From CAVUCH01 sp963739995 (lineage in GTDB: Bacteria; Acidobacteriota; Vicinamibacteria; Vicinamibacterales; JAENWD01), in assembly GCA_963739995.1 (NCBI GenBank), contig CAVUCH010000018.1, positions 124,001-188,000 of the forward strand: a stretch of 64,000 bases of DNA, in the 5' to 3' direction. The translations under genes were made by a program, and so were the position numbers. The notes under the pieces are model-generated. The model searched no databases, was not told the DNA's origin, and worked only from the letters and a program-made list of their open reading frames with translations. This document shows, in pieces, positions 28,543-38,296 of the stretch (the first letter of the stretch is position 1; each line of letters opens with the position of its first letter).

Positions 28543-29607
28543 TCACCGCAACAGGCGGATGCGGTGCGCCTCGCTGTCAGCCACCAGCAGACCGTCGTCG
28601 GCTGTCACGAGCAGCCCGTGGGGACGCGAGAGCCGGCAGCGCCGCGGATCCGGCTCCGGTCCGTCGCCCGGCTGCCCTGTGCCCAGCACAGTCGTGATCA
28701 TTCCGGAGGTCAAGTCCACGCGGCGGATGACGTGGTTCTCGGTGTCAGCGATATACAGCGCCGCATCCCGCGTGTAGGCCAGGCCCTTCGGTCCCGCCAG
28801 CGTGGCCTCGAGCGCCGGGCCGCCGTCTCCGGCGTATCCCTTCGCGCCTGTGCCCGCCACGCGGTGGAGCATCTGGCTGCGTGAGTCGATGCGGTACACG
28901 GCATTGCCTTCCCGGAGGGCCAGGTAGAGATCGCCGTTCGGCGCACGCGCGAGCGCGCGCGGACCGTTCAGCGGCGTGCCGGCCACCGGCGCTCCTTCGG
29001 GCGTGGGCTTCGCTTCGCCCGTACCGGCGTAGGTGTCGAGCAGCCCGGAGCGCAGGTACAGCCGGCGGATCCGGTGGTTGCCGACATCGCAAATCAGGAA
29101 GCTGTCGGGACCGTCCGCAATGAGGCAGTGCGGTCCCCGTAGTAGCGCGGTGCGCGCCGGGCCGCCGTCGCCCGAAAAGCCTGCCGCACCCGTGCCTGCC
29201 ACAGTCGAGATGGTCCCCGTCTTCATGTCGATCCGGCGGATCGTATGGCTGTCGCGATCTGCGATGTAGAGGTCGCCAGCTGCGTCGAACTGCAGCTCGT
29301 GGGGCATGTTCAGGGCCGCTGCCAGGGCCGGACCGCCGTCTCCGCTGTAGCCGCGCTCGCCGCTTCCCGCAATGGTCGTCACGCGCTTCGTCGCAAGATC
29401 GAGCCGCCGCACCCGCTGGCCATCCATCTCACAGAAGTACAGCGCACCGTCAGGTCCGACGGCGAAGCCAAACGGGGTGGTGGTCTCCCGATCGTCGTGA
29501 CCCGCGACGCCGGTGCCGAACACCGTGTGAACCGATTGGTGCGCGCGCAGAAACGCGGTCCCGAGGAGCACCACGGTAGCGGCGATGGCTAAGATTTTCG
29601 CACTCAT
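28543..29607 (-). CDS. NHL-repeat beta-propeller protein, secreted
   Basis: A 354-residue exported propeller. After the signal peptide (LAIAATVVLLGTAFLRA) come six NHL-type blades with repeated AGTG.AG(F/Y)(S/A)GDGGPA and LYIADRDSHTIRRID patterns, for example VRRLDLATKRVTTIAG, LYIADTENHVIRRVD and LLVADSEAHRIRLLR at the end. ATG 29607 starts right at the signal peptide; a frame to 29655 adds nothing. NHL proteins of this kind are thought to be binding or recognition modules, and no active site can be assigned. About 150 bases after its start hold nothing recognisable. Confidence 0.85.
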   Translation of the reverse strand: MSAKILAIAATVVLLGTAFLRAHQSVHTVFGTGVAGHDDRETTTPFGFAVGPDGALYFCEMDGQRVRRLDLATKRVTTIAGSGERGYSGDGGPALAAALNMPHELQFDAAGDLYIADRDSHTIRRIDMKTGTISTVAGTGAAGFSGDGGPARTALLRGPHCLIADGPDSFLICDVGNHRIRRLYLRSGLLDTYAGTGEAKPTPEGAPVAGTPLNGPRALARAPNGDLYLALREGNAVYRIDSRSQMLHRVAGTGAKGYAGDGGPALEATLAGPKGLAYTRDAALYIADTENHVIRRVDLTSGMITTVLGTGQPGDGPEPDPRRCRLSRPHGLLVTADDGLLVADSEAHRIRLLR

Positions 29608-29757
29608 TCTCTGGTTACCGTGTGATGGGGCGCGGCCCGGGCCGGTCGCGATCATGGGAACACGAGAGTCTCACTGGCGGAGTGTAGTGAAAGGATCGCG
29701 GCTGTCACCACGAAATCGTCCGTCGGGAGCGACGCCCGAGCCCACCGGCGTCGACTG

Positions 29758-30480
29758 TCAGACTACCGGGTCAGCGCACAGCCATGATGGTCGCGGCGTG
29801 GGCGACCGCGTCGCTGGCGCCCGGTGGCGCTGCGCCAGCAAATCCTCGGTGCGCCGGACTAGCCGCTGCCACACGGACCCAGGCTCCGGATCGAAGACGA
29901 CGTCGGCGTCGCCATCGAGCACGTGCCACGCGCCTTGTGCGGCCTCGCGCTGCAGCTGCCCGGCCCCCCAGCCCGCGTACCCCAGATAGACGCGAAAGCG
30001 ATTCGGCCCGGCGCCGGTCCCGAGCATCTCGTCCACCACGCCGCGCGCGTTGACCAGGTACACGTCGCCGAACACCTTGCGGCAGTCGGTGCGCGCGCGC
30101 TCGGATCGAAGCAGCGCGAGCAGACCGGAAACCTGCACCGGCCCCCCGAAGTAGGCCGTGCCACTGCCGGTGGAGTGCTCGTGCCCGGGGAGAATCTCCG
30201 TGACAGTCACGCGGGTGGGGCGGTTCACGATGATGCCCATCGCGCCCTGCTCGTTCACGTCCACGAGCAGAACCACGGCTTCTCTGAAGTTCGGGTCCGG
30301 CAGATTCCGTGCGGCCACGAGGAGCTTGCCGGGCGCCAGTTTCCGTACGGCGCCACGCTGCAGCTGGCTGCGCGGAACGGGTCTCGGCTCGGCAATGGAT
30401 CGGAGGGGTACGGCGGGGGCCAGCAGCGCAGACACGCCAAGCGCGGCAGCACCGCTCCAGAGGAACGTTGGCAGGGTCAC
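29758..30480 (-). CDS. YqgE/AlgH family protein with an N-terminal hydrophobic segment
   Basis: The core matches YqgE/AlgH: APGKLLVAARNLPDPNF, VVLLVDVNEQGAMGIIVNRP, YFGGPVQV, and YLGYAGWGAGQLQREA near the end, covering the normal length of about 185 residues. Here a further 40-45 residues precede it, including a hydrophobic stretch (LPTFLWSGAAALGVSALLAP), so this copy may be exported or membrane-bound, unlike typical members. GTG 30480 is selected because GGAGG lies eight bases upstream in the mRNA. In Pseudomonas AlgH affects alginate regulation, but the biochemical role of the family is unknown. It follows the aldo/keto reductase gene on the same strand after 41 bases. Confidence 0.8.
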   Translation of the reverse strand: MTLPTFLWSGAAALGVSALLAPAVPLRSIAEPRPVPRSQLQRGAVRKLAPGKLLVAARNLPDPNFREAVVLLVDVNEQGAMGIIVNRPTRVTVTEILPGHEHSTGSGTAYFGGPVQVSGLLALLRSERARTDCRKVFGDVYLVNARGVVDEMLGTGAGPNRFRVYLGYAGWGAGQLQREAAQGAWHVLDGDADVVFDPEPGSVWQRLVRRTEDLLAQRHRAPATRSPTPRPSWLCADPVV

Positions 30481-30521
30481 CGTCCGACCTCCTCCAGCCT
30501 CGTGGATCCTGCGCCGACTGC

Positions 30522-31466
30522 CTATGCCCCCAGCTGCCGAACCCGTTCGGATTCCTCGCCGAGCCACTCCGGGTGCTGCGCCGTCGCATCATAGATGGAC
30601 GACGTCTTGAAAGGTTCGAACGCGCCGCGCGCCGCCGCCTCGGCGGTCTTGGCCAGCAGCGCCGAGACCTCGGCCTCGCGCATCGGCGTAAACGATCCGG
30701 CCACGTCGCACGCTTGCGCGAGCACTTCGAGGGAGTCGATGCCCGTAATCACGACGGACGTCGGCAAGTGCAGGGCGTACCTCAGGCACTCGCGGGCCGA
30801 CACCGTGCTGGATCGAAGGATGATGCCGTTCGCCATCGGCTTCATCCCCAGCACCCCAATTCCTTCCGCGGTCAGCCGAGGGAGCACGAGCCGTTCGAAG
30901 CTGCGGTAGTGCGCGTCCATCACGTTCAACGGCATCTGCACGGCGTCGAAGTCGAAACCCTGCTCCCGCGCCACGTCGAGGGTGTGCAGGTGGATGTGGG
31001 GATCCTTGTGTCCCGTGAAGCCGATGTAGCGCAGCTTTCCCGCCGTGCGGGCGTCCAGCAGCGCACGGTTCGCGCCGTCATCGTCGAAGAGGCGGTGCGG
31101 ATCATCGAAGCGGATGACCTCGTGATGCTGGACGAGATCGATGCACTCCGTCTGCAGGCGGCGCAGCGATTCGTCGAGCTGGCGCGTCGCTTCCGCGTGC
31201 GATCGCCCGTCAATCTTGGTCATGAGAAACACGCGCGCGCGGTATCCGTCGCGGAGCACCTTACCCATCCGCCGCTCGCTCTCGCCCTCGTTGTAATCCC
31301 ATGAGTTGTCGAGGAACGTGATGCCGCGATCGACGGCCGTGCGGATAATCCGGTCGGCAAGCGTCTCATCCAGGTGCGGCAGAGCCAGGTGCCACCCACC
31401 CAGCCCAATGGCTGATATGCGTTCGCCTGTGCGGCCGAGCACGCGGTACGGGATGTCTCCAGGCAT
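30522..31466 (-). CDS. Aldo/keto reductase
   Basis: NAD(P)H-dependent (beta/alpha)8 oxidoreductase of 314 residues. The catalytic tetrad is visible: Asp53 and Tyr58 (FLDNSWDYNEGESE), Lys84 (VFLMTKIDG) and His114 (DLVQHHEV). YRVLGRTGERISAIGLGG is the standard opening. ATG 31466 is preceded by GGAGG at a spacing of nine. The C-terminal part (ITGIDSLEVLAQA) resembles the cofactor-binding end. Substrate cannot be inferred. It is followed by the YqgE-like gene and may be co-transcribed with it. Confidence 0.88.
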   Translation of the reverse strand: MPGDIPYRVLGRTGERISAIGLGGWHLALPHLDETLADRIIRTAVDRGITFLDNSWDYNEGESERRMGKVLRDGYRARVFLMTKIDGRSHAEATRQLDESLRRLQTECIDLVQHHEVIRFDDPHRLFDDDGANRALLDARTAGKLRYIGFTGHKDPHIHLHTLDVAREQGFDFDAVQMPLNVMDAHYRSFERLVLPRLTAEGIGVLGMKPMANGIILRSSTVSARECLRYALHLPTSVVITGIDSLEVLAQACDVAGSFTPMREAEVSALLAKTAEAAARGAFEPFKTSSIYDATAQHPEWLGEESERVRQLGA

Positions 31467-31537
31467 CGATACGACCTCCACCACCAACGGTAGCACCAGA
31501 TCGGCGGCAAGGCGGAGCGCGGTTCATCGCACGGCTC

Positions 31538-33109
31538 CTACCACCTGAAATCCGTCCGGGCAGCCCCGGCCGCGAGACGCTGCTGGAGGCGAAGCGCGAC
31601 GTCCGCGGGCAGATAGGGGATGTCGACCCGAACGGATCGTTCGCTGGCGCCGGCCGTGTCGACGCGAACACGAGCCATCGACCACCGCCGATCGAACGGG
31701 GATTCGCGCCGGACAACCGCCTGGACTTTGGCGATGCGCGCCACGGTGACGACTCGCCAGAGCCATCCGCGCCGGAACATGACCGTCTCCTCGGTTGCCG
31801 CCCAGCCGAACGCCGCAACGCGCTTGCGCGCCGCAAAGACAAACCATCCGATCGTCAGCGGCGCGAGAGCGGCGGCCCACCACCCGGCGGCGGGTGCGCA
31901 GACGACGGGAAGCGCAATGCCCAGCACCAGTGCGGGCCTCACGGCGCGACGAAACGCCCGCGGGTGCACGGGCTGCCAGGCAACCGCTGCCAGATCGAGG
32001 TCCGGCAGGATTCCATCCGTAATGGACGGCAGGTCGGCCACCCGGACGAGCGGCGCCAGCCACTCACGATCGACCACGCTGCCGGCTGTTCCAGCCTGAC
32101 CTCCGGCCGTTTCCGCCCGCACGCCGACACGCGTCAGCAGCCGGTGCAGCGGGCTGTCGCGGAACGTCATCGTCTGGATCCGCCGCACGGGGATCGTGGT
32201 GGCGACCCGTGTCAACAGCCCGTACTCGGTCCGAAGATCTCCGCCGGCACGGGACAGGCGGAAGTCGTAGAGCCGGATCGCCGCCCACGCCATGGACACG
32301 AGCCGCACCACGATCAGGAATCCAACGAGGCCGGCCAGTGCGATCGCGACCTGATCCGCCCTCGGCAGCTGTCCATCGAGCCCTCGCCGCACGGTGTCGC
32401 GCAGTAAGCCGGAGCCGTACTCCGTTTCATCCAGCAGGTGGCCCCACAGCTGCGACAGCGGGCCGTACTCCCAGAGCACGCCGTAGACGGCGCCAATGAC
32501 GATCAGCCCCCGGTTCTCGATGAAACCAAAGAGCAGCAGGTCACCAAGCCCCAGATGCACGAGCGTCTGTTCGGCGGTTGCAGGGCCAGGGTCGACGAGG
32601 CCGGCCTCCGCCGCGGTGCGCTGCCCAGGGCCGCCTTCCAGAGCGCGGCCACGGCCTTCCATGACACGCCGCCGCATCTCTTCGAATGCCGCAAGCGGCA
32701 GCACGCTGATCGTGGCTTCCGTCTCCTTCCCCGACGCGTTCTCCACGCGCACTTCGACTACGCCGAATGCCCGATGGAAGACGTTCCGAACGGCCTCGAG
32801 GTTTTGAATGCGCGAGTATGGGATGTGGCGGACGTTCCTGAACACGAGTCCCGACCGGATGACCAGGTCCGTGCTCTCGTATCGCACGCGGAACGACACA
32901 TGGCGCGCCACGGCCATCAGCGCCGCGGGAATCAGGATCAGCATCATCCAGACTTCCCAGTTCGCCGGAAGCCTGCCGAAATCACCGCCTCCACCTCCGG
33001 ACGAGCGTCCCGCGACGAGGACCAGCAGGCCGGGCACCGCGAAGGCCTTGAGGCTGCCAGCGAATGCGAACAGAATCGAGATCGGATGGAGCCGCTGTTC
33101 AGACGGCAT
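31538..33109 (-). CDS. Membrane protein with bacterial PH domains (YdbT-like)
   Basis: A 523-residue membrane protein with three bacterial Pleckstrin-homology (bPH2/DUF304) units, each following a pair of membrane segments: RVRYESTDLVIRSGLVFRNV then RHIPYSRIQNLEAVRNVFHR; LSRAGGDLRTEYGLLTRVAT with PVRRIQTMTFRDSPLHRL; and TEETVMFRRGWLWRVVTVAR with IAKVQAVVRRESPFDRR. Bacillus YdbT has the same plan. ATG 33109 overlaps the preceding gene by 11 bases. The YdbS-YdbT pair in Bacillus contributes to resistance against certain antimicrobial peptides, which may or may not hold here. Confidence 0.85.
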   Translation of the reverse strand: MPSEQRLHPISILFAFAGSLKAFAVPGLLVLVAGRSSGGGGGDFGRLPANWEVWMMLILIPAALMAVARHVSFRVRYESTDLVIRSGLVFRNVRHIPYSRIQNLEAVRNVFHRAFGVVEVRVENASGKETEATISVLPLAAFEEMRRRVMEGRGRALEGGPGQRTAAEAGLVDPGPATAEQTLVHLGLGDLLLFGFIENRGLIVIGAVYGVLWEYGPLSQLWGHLLDETEYGSGLLRDTVRRGLDGQLPRADQVAIALAGLVGFLIVVRLVSMAWAAIRLYDFRLSRAGGDLRTEYGLLTRVATTIPVRRIQTMTFRDSPLHRLLTRVGVRAETAGGQAGTAGSVVDREWLAPLVRVADLPSITDGILPDLDLAAVAWQPVHPRAFRRAVRPALVLGIALPVVCAPAAGWWAAALAPLTIGWFVFAARKRVAAFGWAATEETVMFRRGWLWRVVTVARIAKVQAVVRRESPFDRRWSMARVRVDTAGASERSVRVDIPYLPADVALRLQQRLAAGAARTDFRW

Positions 33110-33653
33110 CGTCCCCTCGCGGCAGGAGCTGCTCGCGGATACGGAGCGCGTGCGCATGCGCGAGGCCGCCTAGGCTCACCCGCGCCTGATCGGTTCCGGC
33201 GGTGTAGACGACGAGCGTGCCGAGCCCGAACCGACGCTCGAGAGGGCCCTGCGATACATCGGTGTGCTGCACGCGCGACCGGGGCACGGTGACGACCGTC
33301 CGCCAGTACACGCCGCGCCGAATCTCCAGGCACTGGTCGTCGAGCCGGTACGAGGCATGGCGGTAGTCGATGGCAGGCCAGCGATGCGCGTGCCAGGCAA
33401 GTGCAGCAACGCCGGCTGTCCAGGGGAGACCACCGGCGAGCAGCCCGGCCGCGGTGGCCCCATTCGTCAGCCACGCGGCGACGAGCGCCGGAAAGGACGC
33501 TGCGGCGACCACCCCCGTGAAGATCCATCCGCCGATGCGGTGGAGCAGAATCACACCGGGATCGAGCCGATGATCGACGCCGTCCGCAATGGCTGCCGGC
33601 CCGGGTCCGGGCGGAGGCATCGGCCCCTGGCTGTCCGGCATCTCCGCACTCAT
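33099..33653 (-). CDS. Bacterial PH domain membrane protein (YdbS-like)
   Basis: A 184-residue protein with two hydrophobic segments (WIFTGVVAAASFPALVAAWL and an Ala/Gly-rich second one), then one bPH2 domain (YRHASYRLDDQCLEIRRGVY, VVTVPRSRVQHTDVSQGPLE, RFGLGTLVVYTAG). That is the YdbS layout, and it is translationally coupled by an 11-base overlap to the YdbT-like gene downstream. ATG 33653 is chosen because the frame upstream (to 33947) crosses the divergent gene and is not protein-like. The two products probably form one membrane complex. Confidence 0.82.
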   Translation of the reverse strand: MSAEMPDSQGPMPPPGPGPAAIADGVDHRLDPGVILLHRIGGWIFTGVVAAASFPALVAAWLTNGATAAGLLAGGLPWTAGVAALAWHAHRWPAIDYRHASYRLDDQCLEIRRGVYWRTVVTVPRSRVQHTDVSQGPLERRFGLGTLVVYTAGTDQARVSLGGLAHAHALRIREQLLPRGDDAV

Positions 33654-33745
33654 CGCAGCCGTCGTCTGAGGGAGGAAGGGCGCAGAGGCATCGCTGACCG
33701 CCAATCGTAGACGATATTGAAAATGGAGCCGACCGTCAGAGCCAC

Positions 33746-34853
33746 GTGGCCGTGACCATCGACGATCTTCGCCGTTTCGCGATTGCCCGTACGATGCCGC
33801 GGCCGGGAACGCTGAGATCCGCGTTGCGCCGGTTCGGCTTCGTCCAGGCCGATCCCATCCGAGCACCGGCCCGGGCCCAGGACCTGATCCTGCGCCATCG
33901 TGTGGCCCGCTACCGTGCGGGGGATCTCGAGCGGCGGTACATGACACTCGGGATCGAGGAGGACGTGTTCGTCAACTATGGCTTCGTGACGCGAACCGTG
34001 CAGATGCTGATGCACCCGCGCGCGGTGGAGCCAGGCTGGACGAAAGCGCGGCGCAACCGCGCGGCGCAACTGCTGGCGTTCGTGCGAGAGCACGGAGAGG
34101 TTCACCCGCGGCAGGTGAACGATCACTTCGCGCACGGCACCGTGACGAACTACTGGGGCGGGTCCTCGAGCGCGACCACGCACCTGCTCGACGCCATGCA
34201 CTACGCCGGTCTGGTTCGCATTGCTCGGCGCGAGGCGGGCATCCGCATCTACGCGGCGCGCGAGCCAATCGCCCGGACCGGCAGACCCGGCCGCACGCCG
34301 CGCGCGCCTCGACGCGCTCGTCGACGTCGTGGTCGATGTGTACGCACCGCTGCCCGCCCGGAGCCTGTCCGGCCTCGTGAGCCGGCTCCGCTACGCCGCC
34401 CCGCAGTGGCAGCGCGACCTGGAACCGGCGCTGGTGCGCGCAAGGAGGCGACTGACACACGCCCGCCTCGACGGGGTGGACTGGTACTGGCCGACACATG
34501 AGGACCCTGCCGCGTACGGAATGGACGGTGAGGCTCGCCTGCTGGCGCCGTTCGATCCGATTGTGTGGGACCGCCGCCGCTTCGAGCTCTTGTGGGGCTG
34601 GCCCTACCGGTTCGAGGCGTATACGCCCGTGCGCAAGCGGCAGCTGGGCTACTACGCGCTGCCGCTGCTGTGGCACGACCGCATGGTCGGGTGGGGCAAC
34701 CTGTCGGTCGCGGCCGGCACACTGCAGGCGACCTTCGGCTACGCTGGCGGAACACCACCTGGCGACCCGGCGTTCGCCCCCGCGCTGGACGACGAGCTGT
34801 CGCGCATGCGTGCCTTTCTCGGCATCGGTGAACTGAGTGGACGCGCATTGTAG
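33746..34853 (+). CDS. YcaQ-type winged-helix DNA glycosylase family protein, frameshifted
   Basis: Matches the HTH_42 family that includes E. coli YcaQ, a DNA glycosylase acting on interstrand crosslinks. The N-terminal half has RPGTLRSALRRFGFVQADPI, QDLILRHRVARYRAGDLE, and HGEVHPRQVNDHFAHG. The C-terminal half has RLLAPFDPIVWDRRRFELLW, then YRFEAYTPVRKRQLGYYALP and PLLWHDRMVGWGNLSV. They lie in two frames joined near 34260-34300 after GIRIYAAREP. A single indel restores a protein of about 368 residues, the normal size. It starts at GTG 33746 (or GTG 33752). It is divergent from the PH-domain pair. Confidence 0.78.
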
Positions 34854-35261
34854 ACAGTCAACGACCGCGTGCGAGACATGCTCCAGAAAGGACCCACGTG
34901 ATGGTCGCAACATCGGTCCGAGCGCGCCGTCATCACCCGGCGCTGCTGATCGTGACGGGCGGACTGCGGGAATCGACGCGAGGGCCGGTTCCGCACTGGG
35001 ATTCCGCTCCTCTGCATCCCGGACTGAAGGAGGCTGACGTCAGGCCGAGGAGCACGATGAGGAACAACAATGGGCGCCCGCGGTACGGTTGTCCACGGTG
35101 TTCGGCAACGCACTTTCTACGTTCGTAGACGCAAAATTGGCGTGCTGCATGACGGCGCCACCAGTGAGATCACCGATAATCGTTCACATGCCAGGCGGTG
35201 CTCCCGAACCTAAAGGCACGCATCGTGCATCTGCTAAGCCCGGCCGGAAGGCCACAACACG
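34854..35261. other. Intergenic stretch without a recognisable gene
   Basis: These 408 bases hold only short open frames without homology that I recognise. At 34998-35020 there is a small imperfect palindrome bounded by GGGAT and ATCCC, possibly a repeat element, but I see one copy only. No convincing promoter or terminator stands out. Confidence 0.5.
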
Positions 35262-36989
35262 ATGACCCCTGCCCACTCCACCCTCCGGGAGTTGGTTGCG
35301 CACCTCGCTCGCGCGCAGCGGGCGTTCGACGCCGGCCGCCTCGACGAGGCGGAGCGTGCGATCGCGGATGCGCTCGCGCTGGATCCGCATAACGTGCAGG
35401 CGGCGGATCTTCGACAGCGCATCAGGAAGGATCGGCGGCCCGCTGCGCCGGACCGTGCCGGTGCAGTCGCGCCCGTTGACGCTGTGGGCTCTCGTGGATC
35501 CGTGGCTCGGGGTCCGTCCCCGGCGGGCCGGGTGTCGCCTGCTGCATGGTCTACGTTCGAGGGGCGCGTACGCGGACGCCGGGCCGATCGGGCGGTTGTG
35601 GAAGCGCAGGAGGCCCTGGGCCGCGGGGATGCGGAGGCCGCGCGGGCGGCACTCGCGGAGCTCGACGCCGTGTCGCCCGGCGACCCTCGGCGCGAAGTGA
35701 TTGCGGCTTCGCTTGCTCCGCCAGCGCTGGACCACGTCTCCGTACCGACGCCGCCACCCGCTGCCAGTGCGGCGCCAGCTGTTCCCGCACGGCGGCCAGC
35801 TGCTTCCCCGGCCCGGCCAGCTGCGTCCGCGGGAGCGCGCACCGCTTCTCCTTCAGGCACTCCTGTGAAATCACTGGCCGGGCCTGCCCTCCCGACAGGG
35901 ACTGCACCTGCCCCACCAACGGCTGCAGGACCAGGACATTCGGAACTGGTGCTGGCGGACCTACCGATCTACATGCAGCCCCCTGCGATCGACCCGGACG
36001 TCGCCTGGGCGGCAGCGCCGCGCGTGCTGCCAGCCAGTGCTCGTCGGACGCCCAGGCGGTCCGGGGCGAGGACCGCGGTGGCATTCGCAGCAGTCGCTGG
36101 CACCGCCCTGCTCGGCTTCTGGATCTTGTCCGTTCCAGGGCTGGATGGGTTTCTGGCAGGGGCGTTGGGCGAGCAGTCGCAGCCGGCGGAGATGGCCCGG
36201 ACACCGGAACCGACGCCAGCCCTCGAGGGCGATTTGCCCGAGGTGCTGCCGTCGTTCGCGCCACCGCCCGCGTACGTCGCCGAGCAGGACATCATCCCGT
36301 CGAACCCGCCGTTCGAAGCGGCGACAGCGTCCGCCGCCACCGTGCCCTCGCCCGGGCCGGAGGCTCGGCAGCCGACTTCGGGATTCGCTACGACGCCCAG
36401 GCCTCCCGCCCTCGAGAACCGCGCCCGGGAGTTGGCCAGTACTACGGCTGCAAGGCAACCCGACCTCGTACGAGCCGATCCCGCGCCCGCCCCGCCTCTC
36501 GCACCTCCCGTTGAGTCACCGATGCTGGTCCCGGACACACGGCGTTTGCCAGGTCTATCCGGCGGCGCGCCCCTGGGGCGCGAGGTCACGCCGGTTCCGG
36601 CGCCCCCTGCCCCCGCCCCGGCGGCGGCACCGCCTGCCATGGCGGCGGCGTCGGGGGCGATCGAGACGAGCGCCGTACGCGGAGTGCTCGACGGCTACGC
36701 CGACGCATTCAGCACACTCAACGCCGACGCCACCCAACGCGTGTGGCCCGGTGTCGACGTGCGTGGGCTGCGCCGTGCGTTCGACCAGTTGAGCACGCAG
36801 AACATCACGTTCAGTCGCTGCGACGTGAGTGCCTCCGGCGAGACGGCCCAGGCCGTCTGCACCGGCCGCGCAACGTGGGTGCCGAAGGTCGGGGATCGCT
36901 CACCGAAATCCGAACCGCGCACCTGGCGGTTTGCGCTGGGCCGCAACGACGGTGAGTGGGTGATCGACGGAGTGCAGGTGCAGCGCTGA
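35262..36989 (+). CDS. Proline/alanine-rich single-pass protein with TPR-like start and NTF2-like end
   Basis: A 575-residue protein I cannot assign to a named family. Residues 1-55 look like a tetratricopeptide hairpin (HLARAQRAFDAGRLDEAERA, IADALALDPHNVQAADLRQR). A long Pro/Ala-rich low-complexity region follows. One membrane segment lies near 272-292 (AFAAVAGTALLGFWILSVPG), after another basic stretch. More Pro-rich linker leads to a folded C-terminal domain from about 468 (VRGVLDGYADAFSTLNADAT, ending WRFALGRNDGEWVIDGVQV) that resembles an NTF2/SnoaL-like fold. Similar tails occur on acidobacterial kinase-linked proteins. It probably faces the periplasm with the C-terminal domain. Confidence 0.65.
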   Translation: MTPAHSTLRELVAHLARAQRAFDAGRLDEAERAIADALALDPHNVQAADLRQRIRKDRRPAAPDRAGAVAPVDAVGSRGSVARGPSPAGRVSPAAWSTFEGRVRGRRADRAVVEAQEALGRGDAEAARAALAELDAVSPGDPRREVIAASLAPPALDHVSVPTPPPAASAAPAVPARRPAASPARPAASAGARTASPSGTPVKSLAGPALPTGTAPAPPTAAGPGHSELVLADLPIYMQPPAIDPDVAWAAAPRVLPASARRTPRRSGARTAVAFAAVAGTALLGFWILSVPGLDGFLAGALGEQSQPAEMARTPEPTPALEGDLPEVLPSFAPPPAYVAEQDIIPSNPPFEAATASAATVPSPGPEARQPTSGFATTPRPPALENRARELASTTAARQPDLVRADPAPAPPLAPPVESPMLVPDTRRLPGLSGGAPLGREVTPVPAPPAPAPAAAPPAMAAASGAIETSAVRGVLDGYADAFSTLNADATQRVWPGVDVRGLRRAFDQLSTQNITFSRCDVSASGETAQAVCTGRATWVPKVGDRSPKSEPRTWRFALGRNDGEWVIDGVQVQR

Positions 36990-37072
36990 ATCGGGCTCGC
37001 GGCCCGAGCCGGTTGACCGTCTGAAAGAGCGAACAGCACACCGCGCGAGCGCGCGATCGCCGCACAACGCAG

Positions 37073-38296
37073 CTACTGGCCGAACGCGTAGTCGATCCCG
37101 ACCGTCGTCTGGAGCCGCGACGTGAGCCCCGCGCTGGTGCCGGGCATCAGCACGCTGGCCCTGACGAGCCAGGTGCCCCCGACATTCCATTTGAACGAGC
37201 CCCCGGCGTTCACGACATCCATCCCCAGCGCGCCCGCGCTCAAGCGGACGGTTTCGACGCCGGCAATCAGCGGGTGCGGCGCGGATATCTCGCTGATCCG
37301 TCCGATGTCGCCAAGATGCCGTCCCATGAACTCCGCGGCGACCGTCACGCGCGGCGCCGGCGCGACGGTGAGTGCGGCGGCATACGTTATCTCGTCCGAG
37401 ACCCCGCCGAAGCCCATTCCGATGTTCGCGTGCATGGCGACGTACTCACGCTCGAGGGACGCCACCGCCAGGAAGCGAGTCGCGGTGGTACCTGCCCCCA
37501 GCAGATCTTCTTCACGCCCGGTCGGCAGCACGATTTCACCGGCTGCCGCCAGCCGTGCCCCTCCCCGATCGAAGAAGTGGTACTTCGCCCGCACCGCGAC
37601 GTCGCCGAATCCGCTGGACGACGCCGTCGCCTGCGCCTGCAGGAACGACGAGCCCCGGTACGTGTCGGTGCGGGTACCCTCGAGATCGAGCCATACGAAC
37701 GGCACCGCCACGGCAACGTCCAACCTGTCCGTGATACCGACCGTGGCGGAGCCCGTGACGATGCGGCTCTGCAGCGCGAGCGTGAGCCGCTCGACGTCGA
37801 ACGCCTCCGCTTCGTCGAGAAAGCGATTGGCGGTGGTCACCAGCCCTTCATCCCGCAGGCGCCGATCATCGAGCCGCGTGAACGAGGCGTACTGCCAGGT
37901 CGTGCCGAACGCCACGCGGCCCGGGCCCGATGTCACCGCGCGCTCGACGAACGACGGACCGAAGCTCGTGGTCGTCCGTTCGAGCGTCCCCAGGGACGGA
38001 TTGAAGCGGTATGTGAAGCCGGCTGACGAAGCGCCCGTGGGGAGCGTCGTGAGGGACACGAGCAGCGCCTGTCCCAGCGCCGCGCTCGCCGCGTCCGCCG
38101 CTGCGCGATCCTTCACGAAGTCGCCGGTCTGCACCGACTGGTTCGTCACCAGCAGATCGACGATCTCGCGAACCGTCGCAACTTGCGCGAACGCGGCGCC
38201 GGACGTGACGGTGAGCAACAGCCCGGCCCCGAACAGCACCCGCCACACGCGCGCGCGGCTGTGCGGGCTACTTGTCCAAATCGACTTCGGTCGCAT
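37073..38296 (-). CDS. Putative outer-membrane beta-barrel transporter-like protein
   Basis: A 407-residue exported protein with a signal peptide ending SGAAFAQ. The mature part is rich in alternating hydrophobic strands, for example RVAFGTTWQYASFTRL, DVAVAVPFVWLDLEG, GFGDVAVRAKYHFFDRGG and TRLQTTVGIDYAFGQ at the end. This resembles the MetA-type outer-membrane family seen in phenol-degradation clusters. No specific substrate can be assigned. The ATG at 38296 lies within the end of the upstream BACON gene and has GGAAGG eight bases before it. The two genes are therefore probably translated from one mRNA. Confidence 0.65.
   Translation of the reverse strand: MRPKSIWTSSPHSRARVWRVLFGAGLLLTVTSGAAFAQVATVREIVDLLVTNQSVQTGDFVKDRAAADAASAALGQALLVSLTTLPTGASSAGFTYRFNPSLGTLERTTTSFGPSFVERAVTSGPGRVAFGTTWQYASFTRLDDRRLRDEGLVTTANRFLDEAEAFDVERLTLALQSRIVTGSATVGITDRLDVAVAVPFVWLDLEGTRTDTYRGSSFLQAQATASSSGFGDVAVRAKYHFFDRGGARLAAAGEIVLPTGREEDLLGAGTTATRFLAVASLEREYVAMHANIGMGFGGVSDEITYAAALTVAPAPRVTVAAEFMGRHLGDIGRISEISAPHPLIAGVETVRLSAGALGMDVVNAGGSFKWNVGGTWLVRASVLMPGTSAGLTSRLQTTVGIDYAFGQ

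Noticed and set aside
34998..35020. Palindromic element bounded by GGGAT and ATCCC
   Set aside because: Only one copy is seen and the stem is short, so I do not list it as a repeat family.
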